The notes: a model not told the origin generated them from the letters alone. Positions 8,654 through 18,628 are shown, counted from the first letter of the stretch. The stretch is DNA of 63,362 bases from Exiguobacterium aurantiacum (GCF_001766415.1 NZ_MKXO01000007.1:1-63362), one strand, 5' to 3'. Translations and numbers: made by a program.

Positions 8654-9373
8654 TTACCTCAGTTTCGTGTCGGACAAACTCCAATTGATGGTCGTCTCGT
8701 CATCGCAATAGAAACCTTTCAGACCACAACGTTCGACCATGTCACTTACCCAAGACTGACTGCCGCAAAATAAAGTGAAGTGGCTATCCCATGGCGGTAC
8801 GATGAGCCAATCATGCTGATAGCCGAAAAACGTGCGATGATTCATGTCCCATGTATCGGCTGCAAGAACTTCTTGAATGTTGATAAGATGGCGCTCCGTA
8901 CAAAATTCGTCGCCGTTCCATATCCATTCTTCTCCCGTCTCCAGAAGCGCCCTTAATACTCGATTCTTTAAGAAATCAGACAGCTCGCCTTCGCCAGGTG
9001 GGAGCAAATTCTCGCGCTCGCAAAATTCGATGATTCGATTTGCGCCTTCTTTATCTTCGGCATGCGGTTTCAATGCCCCAATCATCGTTCGGAGTGCGTG
9101 ATCGATACGTTTGACGTCTTCAAAACCAAGTTGGCGGCGCATATCTTCCCATGCGACGGCACGAAAATGCTGTTCCACTTCGTTTTTGTTCATCTCGACA
9201 TATCGGTCAATTGCGGTAGGATTTTCTATCGGTCCGAGAAACGGATGGTACGCGACGAACACTTCTTCAAACACGCCCTCATAGTAAGTTTTAATCGGAA
9301 AATCATCTCCACCGCCGAACATAGCGTAGCGATGTCCTTCCGGTAAAGTGATGGCTCCCTCAATCTCCTCCAT
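8654..9373 (-). CDS. Hypothetical protein (DUF2711-like)
   Basis: A 239-residue soluble protein rich in Trp, Glu and aromatic residues, with no signal peptide or membrane segment. The C-terminal half (PPWDSHFTLFCG..., GLKGFYCDDETTINW) resembles my recollection of the DUF2711 family of Bacillus; no function is known for it. A strong AAAGGAGG precedes the ATG at a spacing of 8. It stands alone between pta and the rhodanese, without a clear operon partner. Confidence 0.6.
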   Translation of the reverse strand: MEEIEGAITLPEGHRYAMFGGGDDFPIKTYYEGVFEEVFVAYHPFLGPIENPTAIDRYVEMNKNEVEQHFRAVAWEDMRRQLGFEDVKRIDHALRTMIGALKPHAEDKEGANRIIEFCERENLLPPGEGELSDFLKNRVLRALLETGEEWIWNGDEFCTERHLINIQEVLAADTWDMNHRTFFGYQHDWLIVPPWDSHFTLFCGSQSWVSDMVERCGLKGFYCDDETTINWSLSDTKLR

Positions 9374-9412
9374 GTGACCGCCTCCTTTTCCAATAGTTTA
9401 CAACTACGCATC

Positions 9413-9444
9413 AAAAAAAGCATCCTCCGCTGTGGGAAGATGCT
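9413..9444 (-). terminator. Terminator of pta
   Basis: On the minus strand AGCATCTTCCC / GGAGGATGCT forms a hairpin followed by T7. Confidence 0.85.
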
Positions 9445-9450
9445 TCTGAC

Positions 9451-10440
9451 TTACGCTTCGTTGCGCTCGTCAATCGCTTGTGCCGCTGTGATGAGCGTCA
9501 ATTTATAGACGTCTTCTTCATTACAGCCACGCGACAAGTCGTTGACTGGCTTGTTGAGACCTTGCAAGATCGGTCCGATCGCTTCGAATCCGCCGAAACG
9601 TTGAACCATCTTGTAGCCGATGTTCCCGGCTTCGAGGCTCGGGAAGACGAACACGTTGGCGTTACCGGCGACGTCAGAGCCCGGTGCTTTCTTCGCTGCC
9701 ACGCTCGGGACGAACGCTGCGTCGAACTGAAGCTCACCATCGATTGGAAGGTTTGGCGCTTTCTCTTTGGCGAGACGCGTCGCTTCGATGACTTTCTCGG
9801 TTTCAGGCGACTTCGCCGAACCTTTCGTCGAGAAGCTGAGGAGCGCGACTTGCGGCTCGATGCCGAACGTCTTCGCCGTCAACGCTGACAAGTAGGCGTT
9901 CTCGGCAAGGTCGGCCGCATCCGGTGCGATGTTGATCGCACAGTCCGAGAAGACGTATTGCTCATCGTCACGTACCATGATGAACACACCTGACGTCTTT
10001 TTGATGCCTTCTTGCATCTTGATGATTTGAAGTGCCGGACGGACCGTGTCGGCCGTCGCATGCATCGCACCCGAGACGAGACCTTCCGCTTTGCCCGTGT
10101 GGACGAGCATCGTACCGAAGTAGTTCACATCTGACGACAACAATTCACGAGCTTGTTCAGCCGTCGCTTTGCCTTTACGGCGCTCGACGAACGATTCGAC
10201 GAGCGTGTCGATATCTTCGTATGTCGCTGGGTCGTACTGTGTCAAGTTCGAGATATCAAAGCCGTGTTTCGCTGCGACTGCATCGATGTCCGCTTTCGGA
10301 CCGACGACGATCGGGTTGACCATGCCGTCATTTTTTAAACGGACTGCAGCTCCAAGGACGCGCTCATCGACGCCTTCTGCTAAGACGATGGTCGGACGAA
10401 TCGGGCTGACTTTTTGCTTCAACGTGTCAAATAATTTCAT
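9451..10440 (-). CDS. pta: Phosphate acetyltransferase
   Basis: Interconverts acetyl-CoA and acetyl-phosphate in the acetate overflow pathway. The 329-residue length is that of the short, single-domain Gram-positive enzymes. Family motifs include VLAEGVDERVLGAA at the N-terminus, NYFGTMLVHTGKAEGLVSGA (about 105-125) and the C-terminal GYKMVQRFGGFEAIGPI. AAAAGGAG precedes the ATG. A cre-like site about 190 bp upstream may give CcpA control, as known for Bacillus pta. Confidence 0.95.
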   Translation of the reverse strand: MKLFDTLKQKVSPIRPTIVLAEGVDERVLGAAVRLKNDGMVNPIVVGPKADIDAVAAKHGFDISNLTQYDPATYEDIDTLVESFVERRKGKATAEQARELLSSDVNYFGTMLVHTGKAEGLVSGAMHATADTVRPALQIIKMQEGIKKTSGVFIMVRDDEQYVFSDCAINIAPDAADLAENAYLSALTAKTFGIEPQVALLSFSTKGSAKSPETEKVIEATRLAKEKAPNLPIDGELQFDAAFVPSVAAKKAPGSDVAGNANVFVFPSLEAGNIGYKMVQRFGGFEAIGPILQGLNKPVNDLSRGCNEEDVYKLTLITAAQAIDERNEA

Positions 10441-10777
10441 GGTAAGTGAACTCCTTTTCGATTGGAAGATATCTATGTTTTCTCTTTAGGACACAATTGT
10501 CCGTATGCGTGTTTTATTATACACAGTCCTTTTTTTAAAATAAACTATTCTGCCCATATCGTCATAAATCGCTTGAAATCAGTCATTATATGAATAGAAC
10601 AGTTATGTATTTATGACTGATACAGGTTGCTGTGAAGCCGTTTACATTTCCGTGTCCGCTTTTCCCTTTCCCCCGTCTCGATTGTGATTACCCTCACAGA
10701 CAGCGCCAAATTTGCCAGGCGGTAAAGTGTCTGTGGTAAAATAAACAGCGAAGCCAAGTCTTGAAAGGAGTTTTTTC
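10441..10777. other. Divergent promoter region between pta and hemQ
   Basis: 337 bp without a gene, AT-rich in the middle. The only element I can name is the cre-like site at 10633-10646. No riboswitch or terminator is visible. Confidence 0.6.
10633..10646. promoter_or_regulatory. Candidate cre (CcpA) site
   Basis: TGAAGCCGTTTACA matches the TGWAANCGNTNWCA consensus with one mismatch. It lies between divergent pta and hemQ. Confidence 0.5.
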
Positions 10778-11551
10778 ATGTCAGAACGTCCAGCACCGAC
10801 AACCGAAACACAGCACGCAGCCGCCACATTAGACGGTTGGTATACGCTCCATGATTTCCGCTCGATCGATTGGACACGTCTAAAAGCAGTCGACAAAGAG
10901 GCGCGTCAAGAAATGATTGAGGAGTTCGTCGCCTTCCTCGCCTCGCTTGAAGACGTCGAAACACGCGGAGAAGGCAGTCACGCCTTCTATTCGATCCTCG
11001 GTCAAAAAGCGGACGTCGTCCTCATGGTCCTTCGTCCGACGTTCAAAGAGCTCGAACAAGTCGAACTCGCCCTTCGTAAGACGAAACTGTACGACTATAT
11101 GATCCCATCGTACTCTTACGTCTCGGTCATCGAGCTCGGCATGTACCGTGGCTCTGGTGACGGGGATCCATACGAGAACCCGCACATCCGCTCGCGCTTG
11201 TACCCGACGTTGCCGAAAGCAGCCCACATCTGCTTCTATCCGATGAGCAAAGCGCGCCGTGACGAGGATAACTGGTATACGCTGTCGATGGACGCGCGGA
11301 AAGACCTCATGTACCGCCACAGCATGATCGGCCGCAGCTATGCCGGCAAGATCCAGCAGTTCATCGGCGGATCAACCGGATTTGACGGCTGGGAATGGGG
11401 CGTCACGCTCTTCGCGGAAGACTCGCTCCAATTTAAGAAGATTGTTTACGAGATGCGTTTCGATGAAGTCAGCGCCAAATATGGCGAGTTTGGTGACTTC
11501 TACGTCGGAAACATCCTTCCAAAAGAAGAACTCGGCACATTCCTCGGTTGA
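10778..11551 (+). CDS. hemQ: Coproheme decarboxylase (HemQ)
   Basis: Chlorite-dismutase-fold enzyme that converts coproheme III to heme b, the last step of the Gram-positive coproporphyrin-dependent heme pathway. 257 residues, normal length. The family core is clear: DNWYTLSMD with the catalytic tyrosine region (about 145-150), RHSMIGRSYAGKIQQFIGG with the proximal heme histidine (about 170) and GWEWGVTLFA. It sits divergently beside pta, as ywfI and pta do in Bacillus subtilis. AAAGGAG precedes the ATG. Confidence 0.93.
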   Translation: MSERPAPTTETQHAAATLDGWYTLHDFRSIDWTRLKAVDKEARQEMIEEFVAFLASLEDVETRGEGSHAFYSILGQKADVVLMVLRPTFKELEQVELALRKTKLYDYMIPSYSYVSVIELGMYRGSGDGDPYENPHIRSRLYPTLPKAAHICFYPMSKARRDEDNWYTLSMDARKDLMYRHSMIGRSYAGKIQQFIGGSTGFDGWEWGVTLFAEDSLQFKKIVYEMRFDEVSAKYGEFGDFYVGNILPKEELGTFLG

Positions 11552-11582
11552 TTGAGGTTTACGCATCGACCCCCTCGGGAAA

Positions 11583-11632
11583 CATCGTTGTAGAGGCACT
11601 TACAACAATGATCAATGAGGTGAACAACGATG
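11583..11632 (+). promoter_or_regulatory. Alternative-pairing leader of a small ORF
   Basis: CATCGTTGTA (11583-11592) can pair with TACAACAATG (11601-11610, one GU) or with ACAACGATG (11624-11632), which contains the start codon of the 48-residue ORF. The two pairings exclude each other: the first leaves the start free, the second buries it. Regulatory meaning is inferred. Confidence 0.45.
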
Positions 11633-11776
11633 CGCGTGTTCAAGGAATCAGATCGAGACACTGCAAAACGTTTAGATTCGTTCATTGAACGAATGGCCCC
11701 GACAGCAGAGCTAGTCCAAATTCGATTTGAACAACAATTACAACATACACAGCGAAAGGGTCAGGCGAAAGCCTGA
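11630..11776 (+). CDS. 48-residue hypothetical protein
   Basis: Not a recognised family. The ORF begins MRVFKESDRDTA and encodes a short, charged, probably helical protein (48 residues; Gln/Arg-rich C-terminus QLQHTQRKGQAKA). A GAGGTG motif sits 7 nt before the ATG. The stop codon lies in the loop-side of a strong terminator, so it is a compact stand-alone unit 78 nt after hemQ, and it could be read through from hemQ. The start codon lies within a possible switch structure. It could be a basic regulatory peptide. Confidence 0.5.
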   Translation: MRVFKESDRDTAKRLDSFIERMAPTAELVQIRFEQQLQHTQRKGQAKA

Positions 11777-11784
11777 CCCTTATT
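11758..11784. terminator. Bidirectional terminator, GAAA tetraloop
   Basis: GGGTCAGGC - GAAA - GCCTGACCC (11758-11779), followed by TTATTTTG. It serves the small ORF on one strand and the RimK-like gene on the other, and overlaps the small ORF's 3' end. Confidence 0.85.
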
Positions 11785-12715
11785 TTGTCTTCGCGTGAAG
11801 CGCGTCGCCAAGGAACGTCGCGAGTTCCAGCATGCCGTATTGACCTGCCTTCGCTTCCGCGTCCGAGTTATAGTTCGTATTCGTGTTGACGTCGTACGCA
11901 TAGACGTTGCCGTCACGGTCTTCGATAATCTCGATCCCCGCGACTGCGATATTATTTGTTGCCAAGAACGCTTCTAGCTGATCGATGATCGGATCGGCAA
12001 ACCCGTCGACGATTTCAAATTTGGCCGGTGGCGTCTCGCCGACCGGGCAGAATTGGTCTTCAATCGAGCACGCATCCGCCGGGCATAGTTCGAACCCTTC
12101 CGACGTGTCGACCCGTACCGCGTAGAGGAACTTTCCGCCGATAAATTCACAGCGCGTGATGAACGGTTTCGGCGCTTCGATATATTGTTGGATGAGCGTG
12201 ATGCCATCGACCGAGTCCTCGAACGCCGGTCCGTACACATACCCTTTCAACGCCTCAATCGAATGGAATAGCTGCACGCCAAGCCCTTTACCGGCCCGGT
12301 TATGCTTCGTGATGAACGGGCTCATGCCAAGCTTCTCGGCCGCCTCGATGATTTGTTTTTTTCCGACAGCAGCGATCGTCCTCGGCACACGGATCCCTTC
12401 TTGACGAAGCGCCGTATATTGGTTGACCTTGCTCACTTCGAGGCGAATCGCCCGTGTCCCGTTGAAGACGGTCCGTCCGTTCGCCTCGAGCCAGGCAAGT
12501 ACCCCTTCCGTCAGCTCTGGCGCGTAGCGATGCCCGCGCGTATGTGACGACGCACTCATCCGGTTATAGAACACACCATCCGGCGGCGTCGCTTCAATAT
12601 CGATGATTCCTTCATCTAAATGCCACAGTTCATATGGAAGCGATAACTCCTCGAGCCGTTTGACGAGATGGTCCGTCCACTCATTGTTTTCATGCAAAAC
12701 GTGAATTTTAGCCAT
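11780..12715 (-). CDS. RimK-like ATP-grasp ligase
   Basis: 311-residue ATP-grasp protein. The N-terminal half (MAKIHVLHENNEW..., SASSHTRGHRYAPE) and the ATP-grasp core (FITKHNRAGKGLGVQLF at about 150-166, IQQYIEAPKPFITRCEF, and the metal-binding end AYDVNTNTNYN at about 280) fit the RimK/alpha-L-glutamate ligase group, which adds amino acids to peptides, proteins or small thiols. The real substrate cannot be read from the sequence. AAAGGGGG precedes the ATG. It is monocistronic. Confidence 0.8.
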   Translation of the reverse strand: MAKIHVLHENNEWTDHLVKRLEELSLPYELWHLDEGIIDIEATPPDGVFYNRMSASSHTRGHRYAPELTEGVLAWLEANGRTVFNGTRAIRLEVSKVNQYTALRQEGIRVPRTIAAVGKKQIIEAAEKLGMSPFITKHNRAGKGLGVQLFHSIEALKGYVYGPAFEDSVDGITLIQQYIEAPKPFITRCEFIGGKFLYAVRVDTSEGFELCPADACSIEDQFCPVGETPPAKFEIVDGFADPIIDQLEAFLATNNIAVAGIEIIEDRDGNVYAYDVNTNTNYNSDAEAKAGQYGMLELATFLGDALHAKTK

Positions 12716-12875
12716 ATGAATCCCCCTTTGATACTCCTAATGTACCACACCGATATCCGACTATTCCAATTAGCATAATTGACGATACGTTCATTCTTAT
12801 TTCATAACGGTTTCATGGTATAATGAACTTAATAATCTATGTGAAAAGTGACAATTTCAAAGGGAAGTGATGTGT

Positions 12876-14366
12876 TTGACTGCACCTATTTTAAGTACAG
12901 ACGTTTTAATCCTCTTGTTCGGTCTCCTCCTCGTCGCAGGGGTTTTGGCCACGCGCGTGTCCACCCGTTTCGGCCTTCCTGCGTTGATTCTGTTCATGGG
13001 AATCGGCATGGTCATGGGCAGTGACGTCACCGGCTTAATCTTCTTCGATGACTCGAACCTTGCCCAGATGATCGGAATCTCCGCTCTGATCGTTATTTTG
13101 TTCGAAGGTGGTCTGCAGACGAAATGGGCCTCGCTTCGGAGTGTCCTCGCTCCGTCCGCCTCGCTCGCGACGATCGGCGTCTTATTGACGGCCGGGCTTG
13201 TCGCCGTAGCCGTTCGTTTCGTATTCGGTTTCGACTGGATTGAGTCTTTCCTATTCGGTGCCATCATCGGCTCGACCGATGCCGCCGCCGTATTCGCCGC
13301 TTTCAAAGGAAAGAATATCGCGCCGAAAGTCGGCGCGACACTCGAAGCCGAGTCCGGCACGAATGACCCGATGGCGATGTTTTTAACAATCCTCGCTCTC
13401 GACTTCATGTTGAAACCGGACACGACGATTTGGGACGGCATTGGGATGTTCATCCTCCAGATCATCGTCGGGGCGTTCGCCGGGTACATGCTCGGGAACC
13501 TGTCACGGCTCATGCTCAATCACTTGCGCCTTGAATCGAGCGGCCTGCACGCCGTCCTCATGATTTCGATGGCGTTCATGACGTATGGCGTGGCCGCCTA
13601 CTTCGCCGGCAGCGGCTTGCTTGCCGTCTATCTTGCCGCGATGATCGTCGGGAACGCCCACACCGCCCACGAAGTGACCATCGTCCAATTTTCGGAGGCG
13701 CTCGCTTGGATCATGCAAATTATCATGTTCGTCATCCTCGGGCTTCTCGTCTATCCGAAACAACTGTTCGATCCAGAACTCATTTGGAAAGGGCTGTTGA
13801 TTTCATTTTTCCTCATGTTCGTCGCCCGTCCAATCGCCGTTTACTTATCGACGATCGCGATGCCGTTCACGCATAAGGAAAAACTGTTCATCTCCTGGGC
13901 CGGCCTAAAAGGAGCTGTCCCGATCGTGCTAGCGACGTTCCCGCTCATCGCTGGGATCGACAACAGCCAACTCATCTTCAACGCTGTCTTCTTCGTCGTC
14001 GTGACGAGCGCGTTGATTCAAGGAACGACGCTCACACCGCTCGCGGCCAGACTGAACCTGCTCGGGCCGGATAAGATCCGCTCGCCGTATACGATCGCGC
14101 TCGTGTCGAGTAAACAGTCGCAGCATCAGCTCGTTCCGTACGTGGCGACAGAAACGTCATCGATGATCGGACGCACGCTCGCCGACATCACGTTACCGCC
14201 GAACACGGTCGTCAATGCGATCGTCCGCAAAGACTATCTCATCCCGCCTACGGGTCAAACGAAAATTGAGCCGGGCGACTTATTGTACGTCCTCGCCTCG
14301 ACGTATCGTCACGACCAACTCGATCGCAAGTTCGGCGAAGACGGGCTTGAGCGCGTCGAGCTATGA
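12876..14366 (+). CDS. K+/H+ antiporter, CPA1 family (NhaP2/CvrA-like)
   Basis: Integral membrane cation/proton antiporter of about 12 helices (residues 5-395) followed by a cytosolic TrkA-C/RCK_C domain (about 415-490, IGRTLADITLPPNTVVNAIVR), the layout of NhaP2-type potassium/proton antiporters. The family core GSTDAAAVFAAF and ESGTNDPMA is intact. AGGGAAG at 12861-12867 is best spaced for the TTG at 12876; the ATG at 12870 and GTG at 12867 are too close. It probably lowers cytosolic K+ or supports pH balance. Confidence 0.85.
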   Translation: MTAPILSTDVLILLFGLLLVAGVLATRVSTRFGLPALILFMGIGMVMGSDVTGLIFFDDSNLAQMIGISALIVILFEGGLQTKWASLRSVLAPSASLATIGVLLTAGLVAVAVRFVFGFDWIESFLFGAIIGSTDAAAVFAAFKGKNIAPKVGATLEAESGTNDPMAMFLTILALDFMLKPDTTIWDGIGMFILQIIVGAFAGYMLGNLSRLMLNHLRLESSGLHAVLMISMAFMTYGVAAYFAGSGLLAVYLAAMIVGNAHTAHEVTIVQFSEALAWIMQIIMFVILGLLVYPKQLFDPELIWKGLLISFFLMFVARPIAVYLSTIAMPFTHKEKLFISWAGLKGAVPIVLATFPLIAGIDNSQLIFNAVFFVVVTSALIQGTTLTPLAARLNLLGPDKIRSPYTIALVSSKQSQHQLVPYVATETSSMIGRTLADITLPPNTVVNAIVRKDYLIPPTGQTKIEPGDLLYVLASTYRHDQLDRKFGEDGLERVEL

Positions 14367-14370
14367 ACGA

Positions 14371-14404
14371 ACAAGGACCGTGCCCGAGGCACGGTCCTTG
14401 TTTT
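14371..14404. terminator. Bidirectional terminator between antiporter and trpA
   Basis: ACAAGGACCGTGCC - CGA - GGCACGGTCCTTGT is a perfect hairpin with T4 on the right and A-rich sequence on the left. Confidence 0.9.
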
Positions 14405-15170
14405 ATGCTTTGACTCGACGCGCCGCTGCGATCAAATCGGCGACGTCTTGCTCGCGTCCGGCGTGGAGCGCCTCGACGATGAAACTGCCGACGACGACCC
14501 CGTCACACGCCTCACCGAGTGCTCGGACCTGGTCTTCGCGATGGACACCGAATCCGGCGAGTACCGGGACCGGAGACCGTTCTGTCAACGAGCGCAAATG
14601 GGCGAGCAGTTCGTCCGGGAACGCGTCGACTTTTCCGGTCGTCCCTTTGAGCGTCACCGCGTAGACGAACCCTTCGGCCTGACTTAAGATCGTGTCGATT
14701 CGTTGTTTGTTACTCGTCAATGTGACGAGCGGGACGACCGCGACCCCGTTCCGTTCAATCCCCGCGAATAGTTCGAGGCTCTCTTCGAACGGCAAATCGG
14801 GGATGATGACACCGCTGACGCCGCATGCGGCCGCACGGTCGAAGAATGGCTGGATTCCGAACCGGAACACCGGATTCAAGTATGTCATCAGGACGATCGG
14901 GACTGAGAAACGCTCAGTTCCTTCTATTAAACAATCCAACACGCCAGAGAGTGTCACCCCGTCCGCGAGGGCACGCATCCCGGCCGCCTCGATGATTGGT
15001 CCGTCCGCTACAGGATCTGAGAACGGGATCCCGAGCTCGATTGCCGTCGCGCCCATCGCTTCGAGCCGCTCGATCGTCGGAATGAGTTGATCGAGTCCGC
15101 CGTCTCCGGCCATGATGTAAGGGACGAATGCTGCCCCGTCTCTATTTCGAATCGCTGTCTCTAAGCTCAT
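14403..15170 (-). CDS. trpA: Tryptophan synthase alpha subunit
   Basis: Cleaves indole-3-glycerol phosphate to indole and glyceraldehyde-3-phosphate and channels indole to TrpB. 255 residues, TIM barrel. The catalytic glutamate is in [11 protein letters not shown] (about 45-55) and the catalytic aspartate in IIPDLPFEE (about 125). The ATG overlaps the trpB stop (ATGA), so the two subunits are coupled. Last gene of trpDCFBA. Confidence 0.96.
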   Translation of the reverse strand: MSLETAIRNRDGAAFVPYIMAGDGGLDQLIPTIERLEAMGATAIELGIPFSDPVADGPIIEAAGMRALADGVTLSGVLDCLIEGTERFSVPIVLMTYLNPVFRFGIQPFFDRAAACGVSGVIIPDLPFEESLELFAGIERNGVAVVPLVTLTSNKQRIDTILSQAEGFVYAVTLKGTTGKVDAFPDELLAHLRSLTERSPVPVLAGFGVHREDQVRALGEACDGVVVGSFIVEALHAGREQDVADLIAAARRVKA

Positions 15171-16351
15171 TTCTGTCCCACCCTTTCACGAATCGTATGC
15201 ACATCTTTATCACCTCGGCCTGACAGACAGATGACGAGCAGATCGTCCTCGTCCATCGTCGCGGCGAGCGTCTCGGCATAGGCGAGCGCATGTGACGACT
15301 CAAGTGCCGGGATGATGCCCTCATGTCGACTGAGTGACATACATGCCTCTAACGCCGCCTCATCGGTGACCGCCGCGTAGCGGACACGCTCGATGTCTTT
15401 CAAGAAACTATGCTCTGGTCCGACCCCAGGATAATCGAGTCCGGCCGAGATCGAGTGCGCTTCTTGGATTTGCCCGGCCCCGTCTTGCAGCACGTACATG
15501 AGCGAGCCGTGGAGCACGCCGACCTCACCTTTCGTGAGCGTCGCCGCATGCTTGTCCGTGTCGACGCCGCTTCCTGCTGCCTCGACCCCGTACAAGGCGA
15601 CATCCTCGTCATTCAAGAACGGGTAGAACATCCCCATGGCGTTGCTGCCACCACCGACGCAAGCGATGACGGCATCCGGCAAGCGTCCGGTCTTGTCTAA
15701 AATTTGGCGCCGTGTCTCTGTTCCGATCACACTTTGGAAGTCACGCACCATCGTCGGGAATGGGTGTGGCCCAAGTACAGAGCCCATGACGTAGTGTGTA
15801 TCGTCAACGTGTTTGACCCAGTAGCGTAACGCCTCGTTGACCGCATCTTTCAACGTTCGGCTGCCTGACTTCACCGGAATGACCGTCGCCCCGAGCAGTT
15901 CCATCCGAAACACGTTCAACTCTTGCCGTTCGACATCGACCTCACCCATGAAAATCGTACATTCTAAGTTGAGCAACGCGCACACCGTCGCTGTCGCCAC
16001 ACCGTGTTGTCCAGCACCGGTCTCGGCGACGATTTTCTGTTTCCCCATCCGCTTGGCGAGGAGCGCCTGCCCGATCGTGTTGTTGATCTTGTGGGCACCG
16101 GTATGGTTCAAATCCTCCCGTTTCAAGTAAACGTTCGTCCCGAGGCGTCGGCTCATGTTCTCCGCATAATAAAGCGGGGTCTCCCGTCCGACGTATTCGC
16201 TGAGCAACGCGTCGAAGCGTTCTTGAAATTCAGGATCTAACTTCGCTTCCTCATAAGCCACCTCGAGTTCTTCAACGGCCTGCATGAGTGTTTCCGGTAT
16301 ATATTTGCCTCCGTATGGGCCAAACTTTCCGTTCACTGGTTGTGTGTACAT
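15167..16351 (-). CDS. trpB: Tryptophan synthase beta subunit
   Basis: PLP enzyme joining indole and serine to tryptophan. 394 residues. The PLP lysine is in HTGAHKINN (about residue 85) and the phosphate-binding loop is VGGGSNAMG (about 230). It overlaps trpF upstream by 19 nt and trpA downstream by 4 nt, typical of tight coupling in this operon. Confidence 0.97.
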   Translation of the reverse strand: MYTQPVNGKFGPYGGKYIPETLMQAVEELEVAYEEAKLDPEFQERFDALLSEYVGRETPLYYAENMSRRLGTNVYLKREDLNHTGAHKINNTIGQALLAKRMGKQKIVAETGAGQHGVATATVCALLNLECTIFMGEVDVERQELNVFRMELLGATVIPVKSGSRTLKDAVNEALRYWVKHVDDTHYVMGSVLGPHPFPTMVRDFQSVIGTETRRQILDKTGRLPDAVIACVGGGSNAMGMFYPFLNDEDVALYGVEAAGSGVDTDKHAATLTKGEVGVLHGSLMYVLQDGAGQIQEAHSISAGLDYPGVGPEHSFLKDIERVRYAAVTDEAALEACMSLSRHEGIIPALESSHALAYAETLAATMDEDDLLVICLSGRGDKDVHTIRERVGQK

Positions 16352-16905
16352 AGTGTTTCCTCCTTGGCACGTCTGATGAACGTGCGAATTTTATCGATAT
16401 CTTTCTCTCCATCTGTCTCGACGCCGCTTGAGACGTCGACCCCGTCAGGCCGTACGTCGTGCATCGCTTGTCTCACGTTGTCGGCCGTCAAACCACCGGC
16501 GAGCCAGAACGTTCGCTGCGGACGTTCCAACTGCAACCAGTCGAGCGTCTCCCCGCTCCCGGGCGTCGGTGCATCCAGTAAGACGATATCCGCCTCCGTC
16601 TCGCTGCTCGCTTCGATGATCGGCAGATTGAACTGTCGGAACGTCTCAAGCGGCAACGTGCGCCGGTGCAGTTGGATATCCGTCAATCCACACGTGATTG
16701 CCGTCTCGACCTCATCAAGCGTCGGGTCGAGAAACACTCCGACGACACGGACGTGATTCGGGATCAACTGTCGTAGCCGTTTCGCCGTCGTCACATCGAC
16801 TTGGCGTGAGCTGTTCGCGAACACGAAGCCGATCGCATCGGCCCCGGCTTCAACCGCCGCCGTCACACTTGCTTCTGTTTTCAATCCACATATTTTAACG
16901 AACAC
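16333..16905 (-). CDS. trpF: Phosphoribosylanthranilate isomerase
   Basis: Isomerises phosphoribosylanthranilate to CdRP. 190 residues, TIM barrel; the catalytic cysteine is in VKICGL at the N-terminus (residue 6) and [16 protein letters not shown] follows. It starts with GTG and overlaps the end of trpC by 25 nt and the start of trpB by 19 nt. Confidence 0.95.
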   Translation of the reverse strand: MFVKICGLKTEASVTAAVEAGADAIGFVFANSSRQVDVTTAKRLRQLIPNHVRVVGVFLDPTLDEVETAITCGLTDIQLHRRTLPLETFRQFNLPIIEASSETEADIVLLDAPTPGSGETLDWLQLERPQRTFWLAGGLTADNVRQAMHDVRPDGVDVSSGVETDGEKDIDKIRTFIRRAKEETLCTHNQ

Positions 16906-17642
16906 GTCTTCAACTCCTCAATCAACGCCGTCGGGTCATCCTGTCGCATAAGCGCCTCTCCGACGAGAATCGCTTTGGCTCCCGCGTCTCGCAGTCGGCC
17001 TGCTGCTTCGCCGGTGCTGACTCCGCTCTCACTGACGAACGCCACGTTCGGATAACTCTTCATCAATTCAATCGATGTCTCGAGCGATACGTCGAACGTC
17101 TTCAAGTTCCGGTTGTTGATGCCGATCAACACGTCCTCAAGTTCGAGCGCCGTCTGGAGCTCGGCTTCATCGTGCACTTCGACGAGCACGTCGAGGCCGA
17201 TCAGGCGCGCGTGTTGCTTCAACGCGTGCAGGCGAGTCGGATGTAACGCCGCGACGATCAACAACGCCGCGCTCGCACCGGCCGCTTTCGCCCGGTCGAG
17301 CTGTCGTTCATCGATGATGAAGTCTTTACACAGGACCGGGATATTGACGGCGTCAGCGACTTGGCGTAAGTCATCGAACGATCCGTTAAAGTATGTCGTA
17401 TCGGTCAGCACCGAGATCATCGTCGCACCGGCCCGTTCGTAAACCTGAGCCCGTTCGGCCACATCCAGTTCGGCTCGAATCACGCCTTTTGATGGGGACG
17501 CCCGCTTAATTTCCGCGATGATATGAAACCCGTCCGCGACCAGCCGCTGTAACGAGATCGGCTCTGTCGCCGTGACCGTGACGTCTTGCATCTGATTGAC
17601 CTCTTCGATTTTCGTCCCAATAATTTTCGTCAAGTAGCTCAT
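16881..17642 (-). CDS. trpC: Indole-3-glycerol phosphate synthase
   Basis: Closes the indole ring of CdRP. 253 residues with the motifs AEIKRASPSKG (about 43-53), VLCKDFIID (about 108) and VSESGV (about 207) that carry the active-site lysines and glutamates. The ATG overlaps the trpD stop (ATGA). It is separate from trpF, as in Bacillus, not fused as in enterics. Confidence 0.96.
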   Translation of the reverse strand: MSYLTKIIGTKIEEVNQMQDVTVTATEPISLQRLVADGFHIIAEIKRASPSKGVIRAELDVAERAQVYERAGATMISVLTDTTYFNGSFDDLRQVADAVNIPVLCKDFIIDERQLDRAKAAGASAALLIVAALHPTRLHALKQHARLIGLDVLVEVHDEAELQTALELEDVLIGINNRNLKTFDVSLETSIELMKSYPNVAFVSESGVSTGEAAGRLRDAGAKAILVGEALMRQDDPTALIEELKTCSLKYVD

Positions 17643-18628
17643 GCGCCCACCTCCGTTTTTTGTAGTTGCTTAAGGACGCGGGCGGCGTGGCCCTCGTCGA
17701 TGCTCCGGCTCGCCTCGGCCACACCTTCACGTAACGTCTTGACGGCGCCGTATGTGCATAACGCGAGTGCCGCATTCAACAAGACGACGTCACGCGCCGG
17801 TCCTGCCGCGCCGTTCAAAACGGCGACGAGCGTCTTCGCATTCTCTTCGGGTGTACCACCTTGTAGCGCCGACAGCGGTGCCCGCATCAACCCGACGTCT
17901 CGCGGGTCGACTTGATATCGTGCCGTCTGCTCTCCGTCAAAGAAGAGTACCTCGTTCGCACCAACGAGGCTCGCCTCGTCGAGCCCGCCGGCCCCATGGA
18001 CGACCATGCCCCGTTCGACTCCGAGATGGCGCATCGCCGTAGCCATCTTCTCAATCAAGTCTGGATGGTAGACGCCGATCAATTGCCGTCTCGGCTTGAG
18101 CGGGTTCGTCAGCGGACCGATTTGATTGAAGATCGTCGCCGTCCCGAGCCGTTTTCGCACCGGCATGACATGTTTCATGATCGGATGGACGTGTTGGGCG
18201 AACAAGAAGCTCAAGTTCGTCCGCTCAAGTTCAGCTAACACGTCGTCAGCACTTTGGACAATCGGGATATTCAACGCCTCGAGCACATCGGCGCTACCCG
18301 ACCGGCTCGACACGCTCCGATTCCCATGTTTCGCGACCGGGATACCAAGTCCGGCGAGAACGAACGCGACGGTCGAACTAATGTTGAACGTGTTCGCTCC
18401 GTCACCGCCGGTCCCACAAACGTCGAGCACAGGGAGCGTCGTCTCCGGGAACGTCGCCGCCTCACGGATATAATCGGCCAGCCCCGCCATCTCTTCGGCC
18501 GTCTCGCCGCGTGCTTTCAATGCGAGAAGCACCTCGGTGATTTGCGTTTCATCCGCTTGAAACAACTCGGAAGCCGCCTGTTTCATCTCGGTCGTCGTCA
18601 CTTGGTTCGTCAGTAGTCTTGTTAACAT
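17639..18628 (-). CDS. trpD: Anthranilate phosphoribosyltransferase
   Basis: Transfers phosphoribose from PRPP to anthranilate. 329 residues; the PRPP-binding motif CGTGGDGANTFNIS is at about 80-93, KHGNRSVSSRSGSAD follows and GADEVLF-like GANEVLF closes the core. It is the first gene of the operon here: no trpE or trpG precedes it, only two T-boxes. Strong AAGGAGG 6 nt before the ATG. Confidence 0.96.
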   Translation of the reverse strand: MLTRLLTNQVTTTEMKQAASELFQADETQITEVLLALKARGETAEEMAGLADYIREAATFPETTLPVLDVCGTGGDGANTFNISSTVAFVLAGLGIPVAKHGNRSVSSRSGSADVLEALNIPIVQSADDVLAELERTNLSFLFAQHVHPIMKHVMPVRKRLGTATIFNQIGPLTNPLKPRRQLIGVYHPDLIEKMATAMRHLGVERGMVVHGAGGLDEASLVGANEVLFFDGEQTARYQVDPRDVGLMRAPLSALQGGTPEENAKTLVAVLNGAAGPARDVVLLNAALALCTYGAVKTLREGVAEASRSIDEGHAARVLKQLQKTEVGA

